Shown here piece after piece: positions 7,885 to 16,227 of a stretch of DNA of 64,000 nt. Positions within the stretch are counted from its first letter, which is position 1, and each line of letters starts with the position of its first letter. The stretch comes from Paraburkholderia fynbosensis. Its GTDB lineage: Bacteria > Pseudomonadota > Gammaproteobacteria > Burkholderiales > Burkholderiaceae. The notes under the pieces are model-generated. The model saw only the letters and a program-made list of their open reading frames with translations, did not search any database and was not told the DNA's origin. The DNA lies in contig NZ_CADIKI010000003.1 of the NCBI RefSeq assembly GCF_902859935.1, positions 1 to 64,000 of the forward strand. Reading direction: 5' to 3'. Position numbers and translations under genes: made by a program.

Positions 7885-8745
7885 TTATCCGTGGTGGGCC
7901 GCGCGATGGCAATTCGGGCAAAGCGCGACGGCGTTGCTGATCGTGTCCTCACCGCCCATTGCAAGAGGAAGGCGATGATGCACTTCCAAATAGGGGGAGC
8001 CGTCCGCTCTGCGGATGAACGGCGCTACGCTGCCGCATCCTTCACATGTGCCAGCTGCCCTAAACAACGCCTCGGCAACTACATCAGGGTTCCTCCGGAA
8101 TGCCGTCGTGGTCACAACCACTCTTTCCGGAAACCTTGGAGCAAGAGCCAGTCTGGCCAATCGTTGCTCTTGGGTGAGCTTCTACGACATCCGAATGTCC
8201 GATTCGAAAGCGGAAGATGCTTTGCGAACGGTCAGCACGTCGCCAAAATCGCTAACAAGCGCCCTAATGTCGATCTGCCGCGTCTCACACCAAGCTTCAT
8301 GCCGTGGCACAAGCTGAAGCCATAGCGCCTTCTCGTCCAATGAAGGAACCGCCTTTACGCAATCGAATACGTGGTCAAGCGAGCAACGACCCGACTGAAC
8401 GTCCTTCAGCACGCCGACAATAGGTACGTTGTGCTCCAGCGCCAGATCAAGGCGCCGGCAATGCGCGATCCAAGTGGTTCGTGTCGTATTGGGCTCTGGC
8501 CTCTCCGACCTGTACCACAACGTGCCGTCGACATGGTCCTCGCAGACGGCTACTACGGTCGGCTTCCGTTTGCCATGCTCATCTCGCACGCTGTGGAAAT
8601 TCCAAATGGTTGTGACCAGAATTCCAGCATTGCCCTGACGAGCCTCTTCGAGAGTGACATCGAACGCCGACCATTGCTGTCCGGCCGCTCTCGCCCCAAG
8701 TTGCACGAACGCCTTATCGTGCGCCGTCTTAAATTCCACGGTCAT
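7885..8745 (-). pseudogene. HNH endonuclease gene split by an in-frame TAG
   Basis: A frame of 187 codons starting at 8745 ends with TAG at about 8182-8184. The same frame continues without a gap for about 98 more codons and encodes a complete HNH domain: TCEGCG (first Cys pair), YLEVHHRLPLAMGGED and ALCPNCHRAAHHG. Sequence just after the stop (LTQEQRLARLALAP) resembles the linker before the HNH domain in McrA-like nucleases. The ORF after the stop has only a TTG start without a ribosome binding site. The simplest view is one gene of about 286 residues inactivated by a nonsense mutation; readthrough is the alternative. The N-terminal 187 residues match no domain I know. Confidence 0.7.
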
Positions 8746-9165
8746 GTTTCTCCGTTATGCAGCGCGCTCACGTACCTCCACCTTTTTATCGGCCGATTTC
8801 GGAGTTCCTTGAGCTTGAAACATCAATGGACCGCGAAGGTACGCATGAATCTCGCTGTTACTCCACACCGTGCAGCGTGGAGATAGCTGGATCGGCTGTC
8901 TGCCCGACCGTTGCGGCAGAGCTTACGCCACGTCTCACGGCAAACTCCGACGAACGGTTCGATTTGCTTTAGTCGCGCTGCCCCATCAAGGGCAGTGTGT
9001 CAGCATGCTTGTGCATGTCGCGCCCCCGCCGATGAAAGTTTCTCCGCCGTAGACTCGCTCGACCGGACGTACCGCGTCCGCGGGCATATCGGACCCATGC
9101 GGCACCACCGCGCCTTGCCGCCGTTGAAGCGGGGGGCCGGCACCGCCACTGTTCGCACGGCATAT
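8746..9165. other. Gap between HNH gene and membrane protein gene
   Basis: Several short frames exist on both strands, but none has a ribosome binding site and a protein-like sequence together. The stretch probably holds the promoter of the HNH gene and the end of the phage late transcript. Confidence 0.5.
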
Positions 9166-9867
9166 TCAGCGAGCTACACCCAGCGGTCGTAAGCCGATCA
9201 GGATTCTTGCATCGAGTTTCCCGATCTCGCCATATGAGGTCGTGATTGGAATGTGAGCGCTCTCGAACGCTGACTTGATCGCCGCCGACCTTGGATTGCC
9301 TTTCTGCAAAGTGAGCTGCACTCCGTAAGGCGGCGGCGACATGATCCCCGCCATCTCCGCGGCCACTTGCACTTTCGCAGCATTGAGCGTCCCCCAAATG
9401 GCTTTCTCATAACCACCTGCCTCCTCGTCGCCCAACAAAGTAATTTGCGCCGCGAGCGGTTGGGGAGCAGATTGAAGCGACGACACGAGGGACCAGCGTT
9501 GCTGTTCGGAAAGGCGACGGGGGGCAATGCTTGCCTCAAGTCGAAGTCGCTCCAACCGCTCCTTTTCCAACTGGCGCTGAACCTCCAGATTAGATTGCCG
9601 AAGCAGTTCTGTTCGCTCGTTTGCCTTAGCCACATTTTCACTGGCCTTGGCGGCGCTTTCGTTTGCAACTGCTGCGGTCTTTCGCGCCGAGGCCGTATCC
9701 GCTTCATTTTTGGAGATTCGCTCATCACTGTAACGGTCCCGAATGTTGCCCGTCCAGAATGAGCCATAGGCTCCAATTGCTGCCAAAACTGCCCCTACGA
9801 TAGCCACGACATTCGACCACTTGAATAGTGCGTCTGCAGCAGATTGAGAGAGGTCAAACATACTCAT
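9166..9867 (-). CDS. Phage membrane protein with coiled coil
   Basis: The protein has 233 residues. ATG 9867 is chosen because GGGGAAG lies just upstream; a longer frame to 9918 lacks one. One transmembrane segment near residues 17-37 is followed by a long alanine- and glutamate-rich coiled coil (about 45-125) and a compact C-terminal domain. The layout resembles spanin or sensor proteins, and the gene sits downstream of the lysis cassette. No match to a named family was recognised, and a cargo role is equally possible. Confidence 0.7.
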   Translation of the reverse strand: MSMFDLSQSAADALFKWSNVVAIVGAVLAAIGAYGSFWTGNIRDRYSDERISKNEADTASARKTAAVANESAAKASENVAKANERTELLRQSNLEVQRQLEKERLERLRLEASIAPRRLSEQQRWSLVSSLQSAPQPLAAQITLLGDEEAGGYEKAIWGTLNAAKVQVAAEMAGIMSPPPYGVQLTLQKGNPRSAAIKSAFESAHIPITTSYGEIGKLDARILIGLRPLGVAR

Positions 9868-9945
9868 GAAACTTCCCCGGATTCTAGTAATTTTTCTTCG
9901 GCCACCCAGCATGGCCAACCACTGCCACTCAACAAATGAGGCAGT

Positions 9946-10173
9946 TCAACGATGAGCGCTCAGCGCCTCAATCAACTCGAGCGCGAACTCCACCTCTCGT
10001 TTTAGATCGGTAGCGGAGTCGTCCGGAGGCACCCGCGCCATGCTTCGGCCACCATCTTTAACCCTCTGACCGCCTCGTCCGGTTGCAGAAGCGCCACGTC
10101 CCAACGACAGCGTAATACCCCACATCGTAACGCTTCCTGCCGCCGTCGAGCTCCCTGATCGCGGCGCGGACAT
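9946..10173 (-). CDS. Small phage protein, uncertain
   Basis: The protein has 75 residues and begins 20 bp after the holin gene. Only the C-terminal part (TDLKREVEFALELIEALSA) looks like an ordered helix; the N-terminal half is low in complexity. The ribosome binding site is weak (GGGGC), and the true start may be internal. It occupies the place where a spanin gene is often found, but there is no signal peptide or lipobox. Confidence 0.4.
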   Translation of the reverse strand: MSAPRSGSSTAAGSVTMWGITLSLGRGASATGRGGQRVKDGGRSMARVPPDDSATDLKREVEFALELIEALSAHR

Positions 10174-10193
10174 TTTAGCCCCGACGGGGTTGC

Positions 10194-10952
10194 TCAGCTT
10201 CCACGGTAAATATCACCCTGCGCGCCAGGTGAGGGCACATAGTCTTGCTCGTCAGCCAGCGGGGCTGAGGTGATATTTTGCGGCACCGGTACAGCGCTCG
10301 ACATGCCACTTGGTGAAATCGACAGCACTGGCGCAGCGGCGGCCGGACTCCATGGTGTGTTGTTGCCCACCGCAAGAGCCTGCGTCGACGTGCGCACACT
10401 GTCGGCGAGCGCCGCCGAGTTCTTCTCGTTGCCCATCGAACCGCCGAACAGGAAGTTGATCACGGTCTGAGCGTTCGCCGCGACATACCCCACGATCGAT
10501 CCGACGAGGCCTGAGATAGCCGCAACGACTGACACGTCCTTGATCGTGATCCCGCCTTCGAGCAGCCTCCACGATCCGACGAGGACCGCCGTCATGATGA
10601 TGGCGAAGGTCACCAGCACCAGTGCAGCAATCCACCAGAGCGCGCCGTTCGCGGCCAGCTTCGACCGGGCATCCTGTCGATCGCTGACTTCCGCCTGAAA
10701 CTGTGCCGTCTGCGCATCCATCGTGATCCGCAGCATCGTCTCCTGATGCGTCAGTTCGAACTGTTTCGCCTGCGCGAGCGCCTGGGCGTTGCCGGTCAGC
10801 GTCGCGAGGATGTCTTCGGGCTGCGCCGACGGCGAGCCGATGGTCGACGCGAGCGCGGCGCCGAGTGCCATGCCGCCGGGGATCGGCAGCGCCGCGCCGA
10901 GCAGCGGAAGGCCGATCTTTGCGACTTCGGCACCGAGTGTTTTCAGATCCAT
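10194..10952 (-). CDS. Holin, three-transmembrane family
   Basis: The protein has 252 residues. Residues 1-35 are hydrophobic and rich in glycine and alanine. A coiled stretch (AQAKQFELTHQETML) is followed by two strong membrane segments around 104-128 (ALWWIAALVLVTFAIIMTAV) and 140-162. This architecture matches the 3TM holin family found next to endolysins in phages and gene-transfer agents. It would form lesions in the inner membrane that release the endolysin. It begins one base after the endolysin gene. The C-terminal third is a disordered Pro/Ser tail. Confidence 0.75.
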   Translation of the reverse strand: MDLKTLGAEVAKIGLPLLGAALPIPGGMALGAALASTIGSPSAQPEDILATLTGNAQALAQAKQFELTHQETMLRITMDAQTAQFQAEVSDRQDARSKLAANGALWWIAALVLVTFAIIMTAVLVGSWRLLEGGITIKDVSVVAAISGLVGSIVGYVAANAQTVINFLFGGSMGNEKNSAALADSVRTSTQALAVGNNTPWSPAAAAPVLSISPSGMSSAVPVPQNITSAPLADEQDYVPSPGAQGDIYRGS

Positions 10953-10953
10953 G

Positions 10954-11436
10954 TCAGGCGGCTCCCTTTTGCATGTTGGATGCGATACGGTTGCTCCAAC
11001 CGCGGCCGAAGATCGGCCACGTCTTCAGGCCGGCGAGATACTTCAGGCGCAGCGCGAGGAAAGTCAGGCAGAACGCGTGCGGGTCGGCCGCCTTGATCGC
11101 ACCGATCGTGTTCGGACCTAGGACTCCGTCCACTACCGTGCCGGCAGCCTGCTGCGCCCAGCGAACCGTCTGCCCCCCGTTGAAATTGGCATCGACTAGC
11201 TGGAAGCCAACGCGGGGATCGTACTCATCGCAATGCAGCGGGTCCCAATAGACCGTCTTGGCGATAGCCTTAGCAGTCTCTTTCGGGAGCGTCTGCATCG
11301 GCCCTGTGTATCCATGGGCACGCGCGACACGCTCGGTGACACCCCAACAGGTCGCGCCTCCCGGATCCGCCGGATTGTTCACGTAACCGCCCTCGTTGCC
11401 GATGAGCGCGTCGAATGCCTCGTCAAAGCTCGACAT
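10954..11436 (-). CDS. Endolysin, GH108-type N-acetylmuramidase
   Basis: The protein has 160 residues. ATG 11436 overlaps the upstream stop (TGATG), with AAGGGGAGC ahead. The N-terminal motif EGGYVNNPADPGGATCWGVT contains the catalytic Glu and the GGxT(N/C)xG signature of glycosyl hydrolase family 108. The C-terminal half (DGVLGPNTIGAI, YLAGLKTWPIFGRGW) resembles the associated peptidoglycan-binding domain. The enzyme cleaves the glycan backbone of the host wall at the end of the lytic cycle. No signal sequence is seen, so export depends on the holin encoded next to it. Confidence 0.92.
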   Translation of the reverse strand: MSSFDEAFDALIGNEGGYVNNPADPGGATCWGVTERVARAHGYTGPMQTLPKETAKAIAKTVYWDPLHCDEYDPRVGFQLVDANFNGGQTVRWAQQAAGTVVDGVLGPNTIGAIKAADPHAFCLTFLALRLKYLAGLKTWPIFGRGWSNRIASNMQKGAA

Positions 11437-11909
11437 CACTTGCTCCCCTTGCTGTCTACATTGTTGGCACGGAATTCGAGAACTGTGAGCCGGTTGTCGG
11501 TCTTCCGCATTTCCGCGCCGACATCAGCCTGATAGTGGCTCAGCGACTCGTCACGAACGGCCTTCGCACGGTTGATGTCGTCCATCCATGGGTGCCACTG
11601 CGAATAGACGCCACCGACCGCGGCGAATCCGACCATGCTGAGCCCACCCATCCACTTCCACGCCTTCTTCGTGCCGTTGACGTCCTCTCTGATCTTGGAA
11701 ATGGCATCAGCAGCAGAATCGGTCTTTGACAAGGCCACTTCTGCCTTACGATCGACGCTCACCACATCACGCTCGACACCCGCGAGTCGGATGCTGACGA
11801 CATGCATCGCATCGACCTTTCCCTTCATTTCCTTGATGTCATCGAGAACTGCTGTCACGCGCTCCGAGAGCACCTGGACGGATACGTCCGAGACCATGTT
11901 TTCACCCAT
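11436..11909 (-). CDS. Phage protein with coiled coil and one membrane segment
   Basis: The protein has 157 residues from ATG 11909, which follows GGGGGAAGG closely; ATG 11897 is an alternative. The N-terminal half is a coiled coil (VLSERVTAVLDDIKEMKGKV). A membrane segment lies near 95-112 (WMGGLSMVGFAAVGGVY), and a second helical part follows. The stop overlaps the endolysin start. Proteins of this shape upstream of endolysins are often annotated as DUF-type accessory lysis proteins; I cannot name the family. Confidence 0.7.
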   Translation of the reverse strand: MGENMVSDVSVQVLSERVTAVLDDIKEMKGKVDAMHVVSIRLAGVERDVVSVDRKAEVALSKTDSAADAISKIREDVNGTKKAWKWMGGLSMVGFAAVGGVYSQWHPWMDDINRAKAVRDESLSHYQADVGAEMRKTDNRLTVLEFRANNVDSKGSK

Positions 11910-11956
11910 CCTTCCCCCGGTTTCATTGGCAGCGCACATCGTGGCGCGCGGTCCAT

Positions 11957-12262
11957 TTATGACGGTTGTCCGGCCTCAAACACATTGACGGCTCCAGCGA
12001 AATCCAGCAGCGTCTTCAGATAGGCATAGGCCTGACTGAACGGGTTTTCGCCGGCTATTGCATACGGCACGCCAGAGTAAAACTCCGCAAGCTCGCCCAG
12101 CGCGTTCTCCTGATCCATCGCGCCTGCTTCCGAGGAAAACACCCAGACACTGAAAGACATCGTTGTTTTGGAGGTGTCGATCTGCGGCAGCACGACGCGG
12201 TAATACGCGTCGGTGAGCTGAATAGATTTGAAGGTGGTTGCTTTCTTGAGGCCCATGTTCAC
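11957..12262 (-). CDS. Phage protein of unknown function
   Basis: The protein has 101 residues, soluble and mixed alpha/beta, with no known motif. The gene start overlaps the stop of the preceding gene (12259-12262), and it sits between the tailspike and the lysis genes, so it is part of the late operon. It may be a tailspike accessory or structural protein. Confidence 0.7.
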   Translation of the reverse strand: MNMGLKKATTFKSIQLTDAYYRVVLPQIDTSKTTMSFSVWVFSSEAGAMDQENALGELAEFYSGVPYAIAGENPFSQAYAYLKTLLDFAGAVNVFEAGQPS

Positions 12263-12495
12263 TTCACTCCTTGACGACGGTGCACGATGCTTTGCAGATC
12301 CTCATACGACAGGTCGACACTGAGACCGTCGACCGTCAGCCGAAAAACTGTGAAATTCTTGATCCCTTGCGCCTCCACCTCTTTCGCTACAGTTTCGACG
12401 CCCTCGTGGTCTAAAGAGACGTGGATATGGGTGTAAGTGGCGGGCACTATATTGACCGGCGTAGCGTGCTGCTCTGTGGTCGACTGTTGCTTCAT
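12259..12495 (-). CDS. Small phage protein of unknown function
   Basis: The protein has 78 residues. ATG 12495 has GGAG eight bases upstream; the longer open frame in front overlaps the tailspike gene and is rejected. The sequence (THIHVSLDHEGVETVAKEVE, NFTVFRLTVDGLSVDLSYED) suggests an alpha/beta fold. It follows the tailspike gene by 22 bp and overlaps the next gene by four bases. Confidence 0.7.
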   Translation of the reverse strand: MKQQSTTEQHATPVNIVPATYTHIHVSLDHEGVETVAKEVEAQGIKNFTVFRLTVDGLSVDLSYEDLQSIVHRRQGVK

Positions 12496-12517
12496 CTGGG
12501 GTTTCTCCGAGATGTTT

Positions 12518-13969
12518 TTAGTGAGTGATGGTTTCGACGCGCCAGCTACCATCCGGCACTGTGACGGCGCTGTTGGTGAGGTTGGCGAAACGGATGCGTA
12601 CAGTATTTGTCGCGCTGGCCCATGCCTGCCACGTGATGCCGGTGGGCGGTACGGCACTTGACGGAGGATATGCATTGGCCGGCTGCCCGTTGACCGCACC
12701 CGTGACGGTAACAAGCACGTCCGCTGTGCTGTTGGCCGGGATCGAGCCAGGGCTGATCGCAAAGCTTCCAGCTACCCACTTCGACACTTCTGTGCCACCG
12801 GGGCCAATCTTGATACCGCCTCGTTTGCTAATCGAGAAGTTGACCGTTGCGCCGGTTGAATCGGTCAGGAACGCGGCCGCGGACAACGGATTCAGGTCAT
12901 CCGATGGTTTCATGCGCAGAAGATTCGAGGACATCCCCTCGATCCGCGCGCCATACTGGGGTGCTGCGGAGGTGCTCGCATCAATCAAAAGGCCGGTGAC
13001 GAAGTTTTGGATCAGCGCGCCTGTCGTCCAGTCAGAACCAGTGTTAGCGCGCCGAACAGAGATGCCGTTATTAGGGCTGAACTCGCCCACCCCTGTCACA
13101 CGAAGACCGTCGCCCACGCCCGCCTGATAGTGGTTGTCCAGATCGATCTCGACACCTAGCGCGTTGTATACGCCAGTGCTTGGCCACATCTTGGCAAGGA
13201 AATTTGCACCCCAAAGAAAGCCCGTGAAGTTCGGATTGCCCAGTGGGCTCACGCTGCCGCCGTAGATCGGCACTGCGTTGCCGACGAACGTAGCATCGGG
13301 CAGGCTCTCGACCTGAAGCGTGGTGCTGCCGTACTTCACCGTTCCGCCGACAGGGACTCGAGTCAGATAGTCGCCGACGTTCAATTGGAACGAATTCGTC
13401 GAAGCGGGCGGCAACTTGCCCGCCCCGCTGAACGTGACACCTCCGTCGACAATGAAAGAAGCGGGCGGGGATGCCTGCGTAATATTCGAGTTCAGGAGAT
13501 AAGGGTTTCCCGTATAAGGGAACAGAATTTTCTTTCCGGGATTGTCGGTTACCGCAGCCTGAATAGCACTGCTGTCATCCGTTGTTCCATCGCCCGCCGC
13601 CCCATAATCCTTGACGCTGACCGTGTCACGCAGACGGTCTTGAACCGTGCGCAGAACTGCTCCGGCCCCCGCTTGCAGGAAGCCGATCAGAGACGATCCA
13701 GTTGCCGAAGCGAGGAATGTATCGACATAGTTTTTCGTGACCGCATCGCTTGTACCTACCGGCGTACCGAGGTTGGTCAAGCGCCAGCCGCCCATCGTGA
13801 GATTGGCGATCGGTGTTTGCTGCCCGTCCTTGGTCAGGCAGAGCGACAGGCCGGCCGCCATATCATCATCCTGGCCTTGCATCCGCGATGAGCTAATATT
13901 CAGGCCAAGCGCGGCATCGTTCTGCCAGTTGTATTTCGGGGAAAACGAACCGCTTCCGTTAAATGGCAA
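12518..13969 (-). CDS. Tailspike protein with pectate-lyase-like domain
   Basis: The protein has 483 residues. The start is TTG, supported by GGAGGT four bases ahead. Residues 1-100 form a head-binding or stem region with a GWRLTNLGTP and VTKNYVD motif common in tail fibres. SVKDYGAAGDGTTDDSSAI (about 120-138) is the classic start of a right-handed beta-helix of the pectate-lyase superfamily. Residues 300-400 are beta-rich, and the C-terminal 90 residues look like a trimerising beta domain. In podoviruses such spikes bind and often cut surface polysaccharide, deciding host range. It is the last large virion gene before the lysis genes. Confidence 0.85.
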   Translation of the reverse strand: MPFNGSGSFSPKYNWQNDAALGLNISSSRMQGQDDDMAAGLSLCLTKDGQQTPIANLTMGGWRLTNLGTPVGTSDAVTKNYVDTFLASATGSSLIGFLQAGAGAVLRTVQDRLRDTVSVKDYGAAGDGTTDDSSAIQAAVTDNPGKKILFPYTGNPYLLNSNITQASPPASFIVDGGVTFSGAGKLPPASTNSFQLNVGDYLTRVPVGGTVKYGSTTLQVESLPDATFVGNAVPIYGGSVSPLGNPNFTGFLWGANFLAKMWPSTGVYNALGVEIDLDNHYQAGVGDGLRVTGVGEFSPNNGISVRRANTGSDWTTGALIQNFVTGLLIDASTSAAPQYGARIEGMSSNLLRMKPSDDLNPLSAAAFLTDSTGATVNFSISKRGGIKIGPGGTEVSKWVAGSFAISPGSIPANSTADVLVTVTGAVNGQPANAYPPSSAVPPTGITWQAWASATNTVRIRFANLTNSAVTVPDGSWRVETITH

Positions 13970-14036
13970 GGTGACCTCCGATGCTAGTTCTCTTCATCTG
14001 GGACCATTGGGTCCTCGCTGTGGTGGTGGTTTCCAT
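13959..14036 (-). CDS. Possible 25-residue leader peptide before the tailspike
   Basis: ATG 14036 lies eight bases after AGGAG, which overlaps the stop of the upstream gene. The short frame encodes METTTTARTQWSQMKRTSIG followed by five residues and ends seven bases inside the tailspike gene. Its stop overlaps the region of the tailspike TTG start, so it may couple translation of the spike to the upstream gene. Nothing in the peptide suggests a function of its own. Confidence 0.35.
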   Translation of the reverse strand: METTTTARTQWSQMKRTSIGGHLAI

Positions 14037-14046
14037 CTGCGGTCTC

Positions 14047-16227
14047 CTAGTTGGAATTTATGAGGCCGCTACGCGCCACCGCTCCGGCGGCGGCTGGGTA
14101 GATGTTCCTCAGCAAGGCTTGCCCGAGCGCCTGATTTCTGACCTGAGCGGGAAGGGTCGAACCAGCGTGCAGATACGGGAGCAGCGCGTGGGGATTAAGA
14201 AGCAACTCCCCTAGATGTCGGTTGAGACGCGAGTTCACCCGGGCGCCATTGAACAGCGAACCAATACCACTGCCGATCGCTGAACCCACACCCGCGCCGG
14301 TAGGCCCGAAGAGCGCGGCACCGCCAGCAGCGCCTCCAGCCTGGACCGCTGTCCCCAATAGCTTTCCGACTGTGCCGCCTTGAAAATCTGCGCCATACAG
14401 TTTCCTGGCGAGCCAGCCATTGGCCTGCAGGTTGTAGGCCGTGTCGCTGCCCGAGCCGGCGCGGATCGAGTTCGAAACCGTCGAGCGTTGCAGATCGCGG
14501 CCGATGTTCTCGAGCGTCTGCTGCGCACCTGACTCGATGCCGAACTCCTGATTGCGCAGCGCCTGACTGAGCGCCACCGCATAGCCCGGTGCGGTCATGA
14601 GCGGCGTGCCTGACGAGTTCAGCGGGCGGCCCGCGCCCCCCAGCCGACCCGCAATCTCCTGTCCGGCCTGCATCGAGTTGATCGGGGGCGACATGCCGGC
14701 ATACGTCGCGCGCGCGACCGCATAGTCGGGCGATGCGTTGTCGAGCCAGTCGAGAAAATCGCCCTGCGCCTGGTTAATCGCGCGCCGCTCCTGAGGGCCG
14801 AGCCGCGTGTTTTCGCGCGCGCTCGCCTGCAGATCATCCATTCCGAGTTTCAGGTAATGGAGCACATCGCCAGTGATGCGCGCCGGCTGGCCCCGCGTGC
14901 CTGGACTCGTCCGGATCTGCTGCATGAGCGGTGCGCCGTTGAAGCCCACGCCGCCCGTTGGCACGTTGGCCGTCGTCGGCGCAATTGGCGTGATCGCGTT
15001 CAGGAAGCCGGCATTGCCTTCGTTCGAGGCGATGGACGTACCGCGCTGCAGCGCCTGCTGCATGGCCGGTCGCCGCATCAGCGCCTCCAGATCCGGATCG
15101 ACGTCGTACATGCCGAAGCGTGCAGCGTCATAGAGCGGGCCGGCCGCCTGATCGCGTGCCTGCACCGCGGCGCGGAGTGCCTGCGGCGTCTGTGCAACAC
15201 CGCCTAGCGCATCCCAGCGCGCCTGATTGTTCGCGTTCGCGCGCTCTTCCATCGCGATCTTGAAGCCCGGAACGCCATTCGCCGACGCCTTCTCAGTCGC
15301 AACGAGCGTGGGATTCGGCGCGGCCTGAGCAGTGGTCGGCATCGATCCGGGCAGATAGATCGGTGCGGTGCGGATCTGCGCCGCAACCGTGGCCGCATCA
15401 TCACCCAATGAGGCCGCGAGTCCTTTGCCGACGTATGCAGCCGGATTGAATATCGGTCGTGCGGCGTCGTATAGATTGGTGCCGACGCTCTTCGTCCCGC
15501 TGAACACCGCCGGCAAAGCAGCGCCGACCACACCGCCCGCGAGCAGATTCCTGCCTATCTGCGACCAGTAAGGCTGATTCGCATCAACGTCTGCGCCTGC
15601 GGTCGATACTGCTCCGGTCGCGGCATTGCCTAATCCGGTTCCGACTACGCGGCCGACTGCGCCGCTCATCATTGGGAGCGCGGAAACACCGCCTTTGACC
15701 GCGCTCCCAACTTTGGCAACGCTGCCCATGGGCATTAATAGAGGCGCAACGATCGCGGACGCTTGTTCGCCCGGGGACGCGGTTTGCTTGAACCGTTGAT
15801 CCGCAGCAGATTGCGCAGCAACGTCATCGTTCGCCGTATTCGTGAGCCAGTTACCGATCGCAGAGCCATTCATGCCCGGAATGAAATTCGCGCCGCCGGC
15901 GACACCTTTTTCGACGAGATTCGCGGCGTTGTTCACGAGACTGCTGACACCGTGCCATGCGCCAGAACCGATCTGCCTCATCTCGTCCCACGCGTAAGGC
16001 GATGCACCGCCAGCAGTCAAATCTTGGGCAAGCGCATCATCCGGCGACACTGCAACGGTGGCAATGGACGCGGCCGCTGGCGCGGTCACTTTCGGCGAAG
16101 CTGCGGCCTGGGAGGACAGAGCGGACACTGCATTCTGACGATGAGCATCGCGAGCAATGATCGCGTCGAGCTGTGAGAGTCCTTGGGGCGCCGAGTCGCG
16201 CGCGATGATGTCGTCGAGCGCGCTCAT
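14047..16227 (-). CDS. Large virion (ejection-type) protein
   Basis: The protein has 726 residues from ATG 16227, which overlaps the upstream stop (ATGA). The first 40 residues hold a repeated DDIIARD / LDAIIARD element. Long stretches are rich in Ala and Gly with amphipathic helices (about 150-260 and 620-690). Position between the head-tail adaptor cluster and the tailspike, together with size and composition, fits an internal protein ejected into the cell during podovirus infection. No lytic transglycosylase signature was seen. The assignment is from context. Confidence 0.7.
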   Translation of the reverse strand: MSALDDIIARDSAPQGLSQLDAIIARDAHRQNAVSALSSQAAASPKVTAPAAASIATVAVSPDDALAQDLTAGGASPYAWDEMRQIGSGAWHGVSSLVNNAANLVEKGVAGGANFIPGMNGSAIGNWLTNTANDDVAAQSAADQRFKQTASPGEQASAIVAPLLMPMGSVAKVGSAVKGGVSALPMMSGAVGRVVGTGLGNAATGAVSTAGADVDANQPYWSQIGRNLLAGGVVGAALPAVFSGTKSVGTNLYDAARPIFNPAAYVGKGLAASLGDDAATVAAQIRTAPIYLPGSMPTTAQAAPNPTLVATEKASANGVPGFKIAMEERANANNQARWDALGGVAQTPQALRAAVQARDQAAGPLYDAARFGMYDVDPDLEALMRRPAMQQALQRGTSIASNEGNAGFLNAITPIAPTTANVPTGGVGFNGAPLMQQIRTSPGTRGQPARITGDVLHYLKLGMDDLQASARENTRLGPQERRAINQAQGDFLDWLDNASPDYAVARATYAGMSPPINSMQAGQEIAGRLGGAGRPLNSSGTPLMTAPGYAVALSQALRNQEFGIESGAQQTLENIGRDLQRSTVSNSIRAGSGSDTAYNLQANGWLARKLYGADFQGGTVGKLLGTAVQAGGAAGGAALFGPTGAGVGSAIGSGIGSLFNGARVNSRLNRHLGELLLNPHALLPYLHAGSTLPAQVRNQALGQALLRNIYPAAAGAVARSGLINSN

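Noticed and set aside
10175-10399. Leftward frame overlapping the holin gene end
   Set aside because: It is out of frame with the holin, is Arg/Cys-rich and lacks a start signal.
13981-14214. Rightward frame beginning with a hydrophobic helix
   Set aside because: It is the complement of the end of the 726-residue virion gene and the short leader; the hydrophobic look comes from the reverse complement of a Thr/His/Gln stretch. No ribosome binding site.
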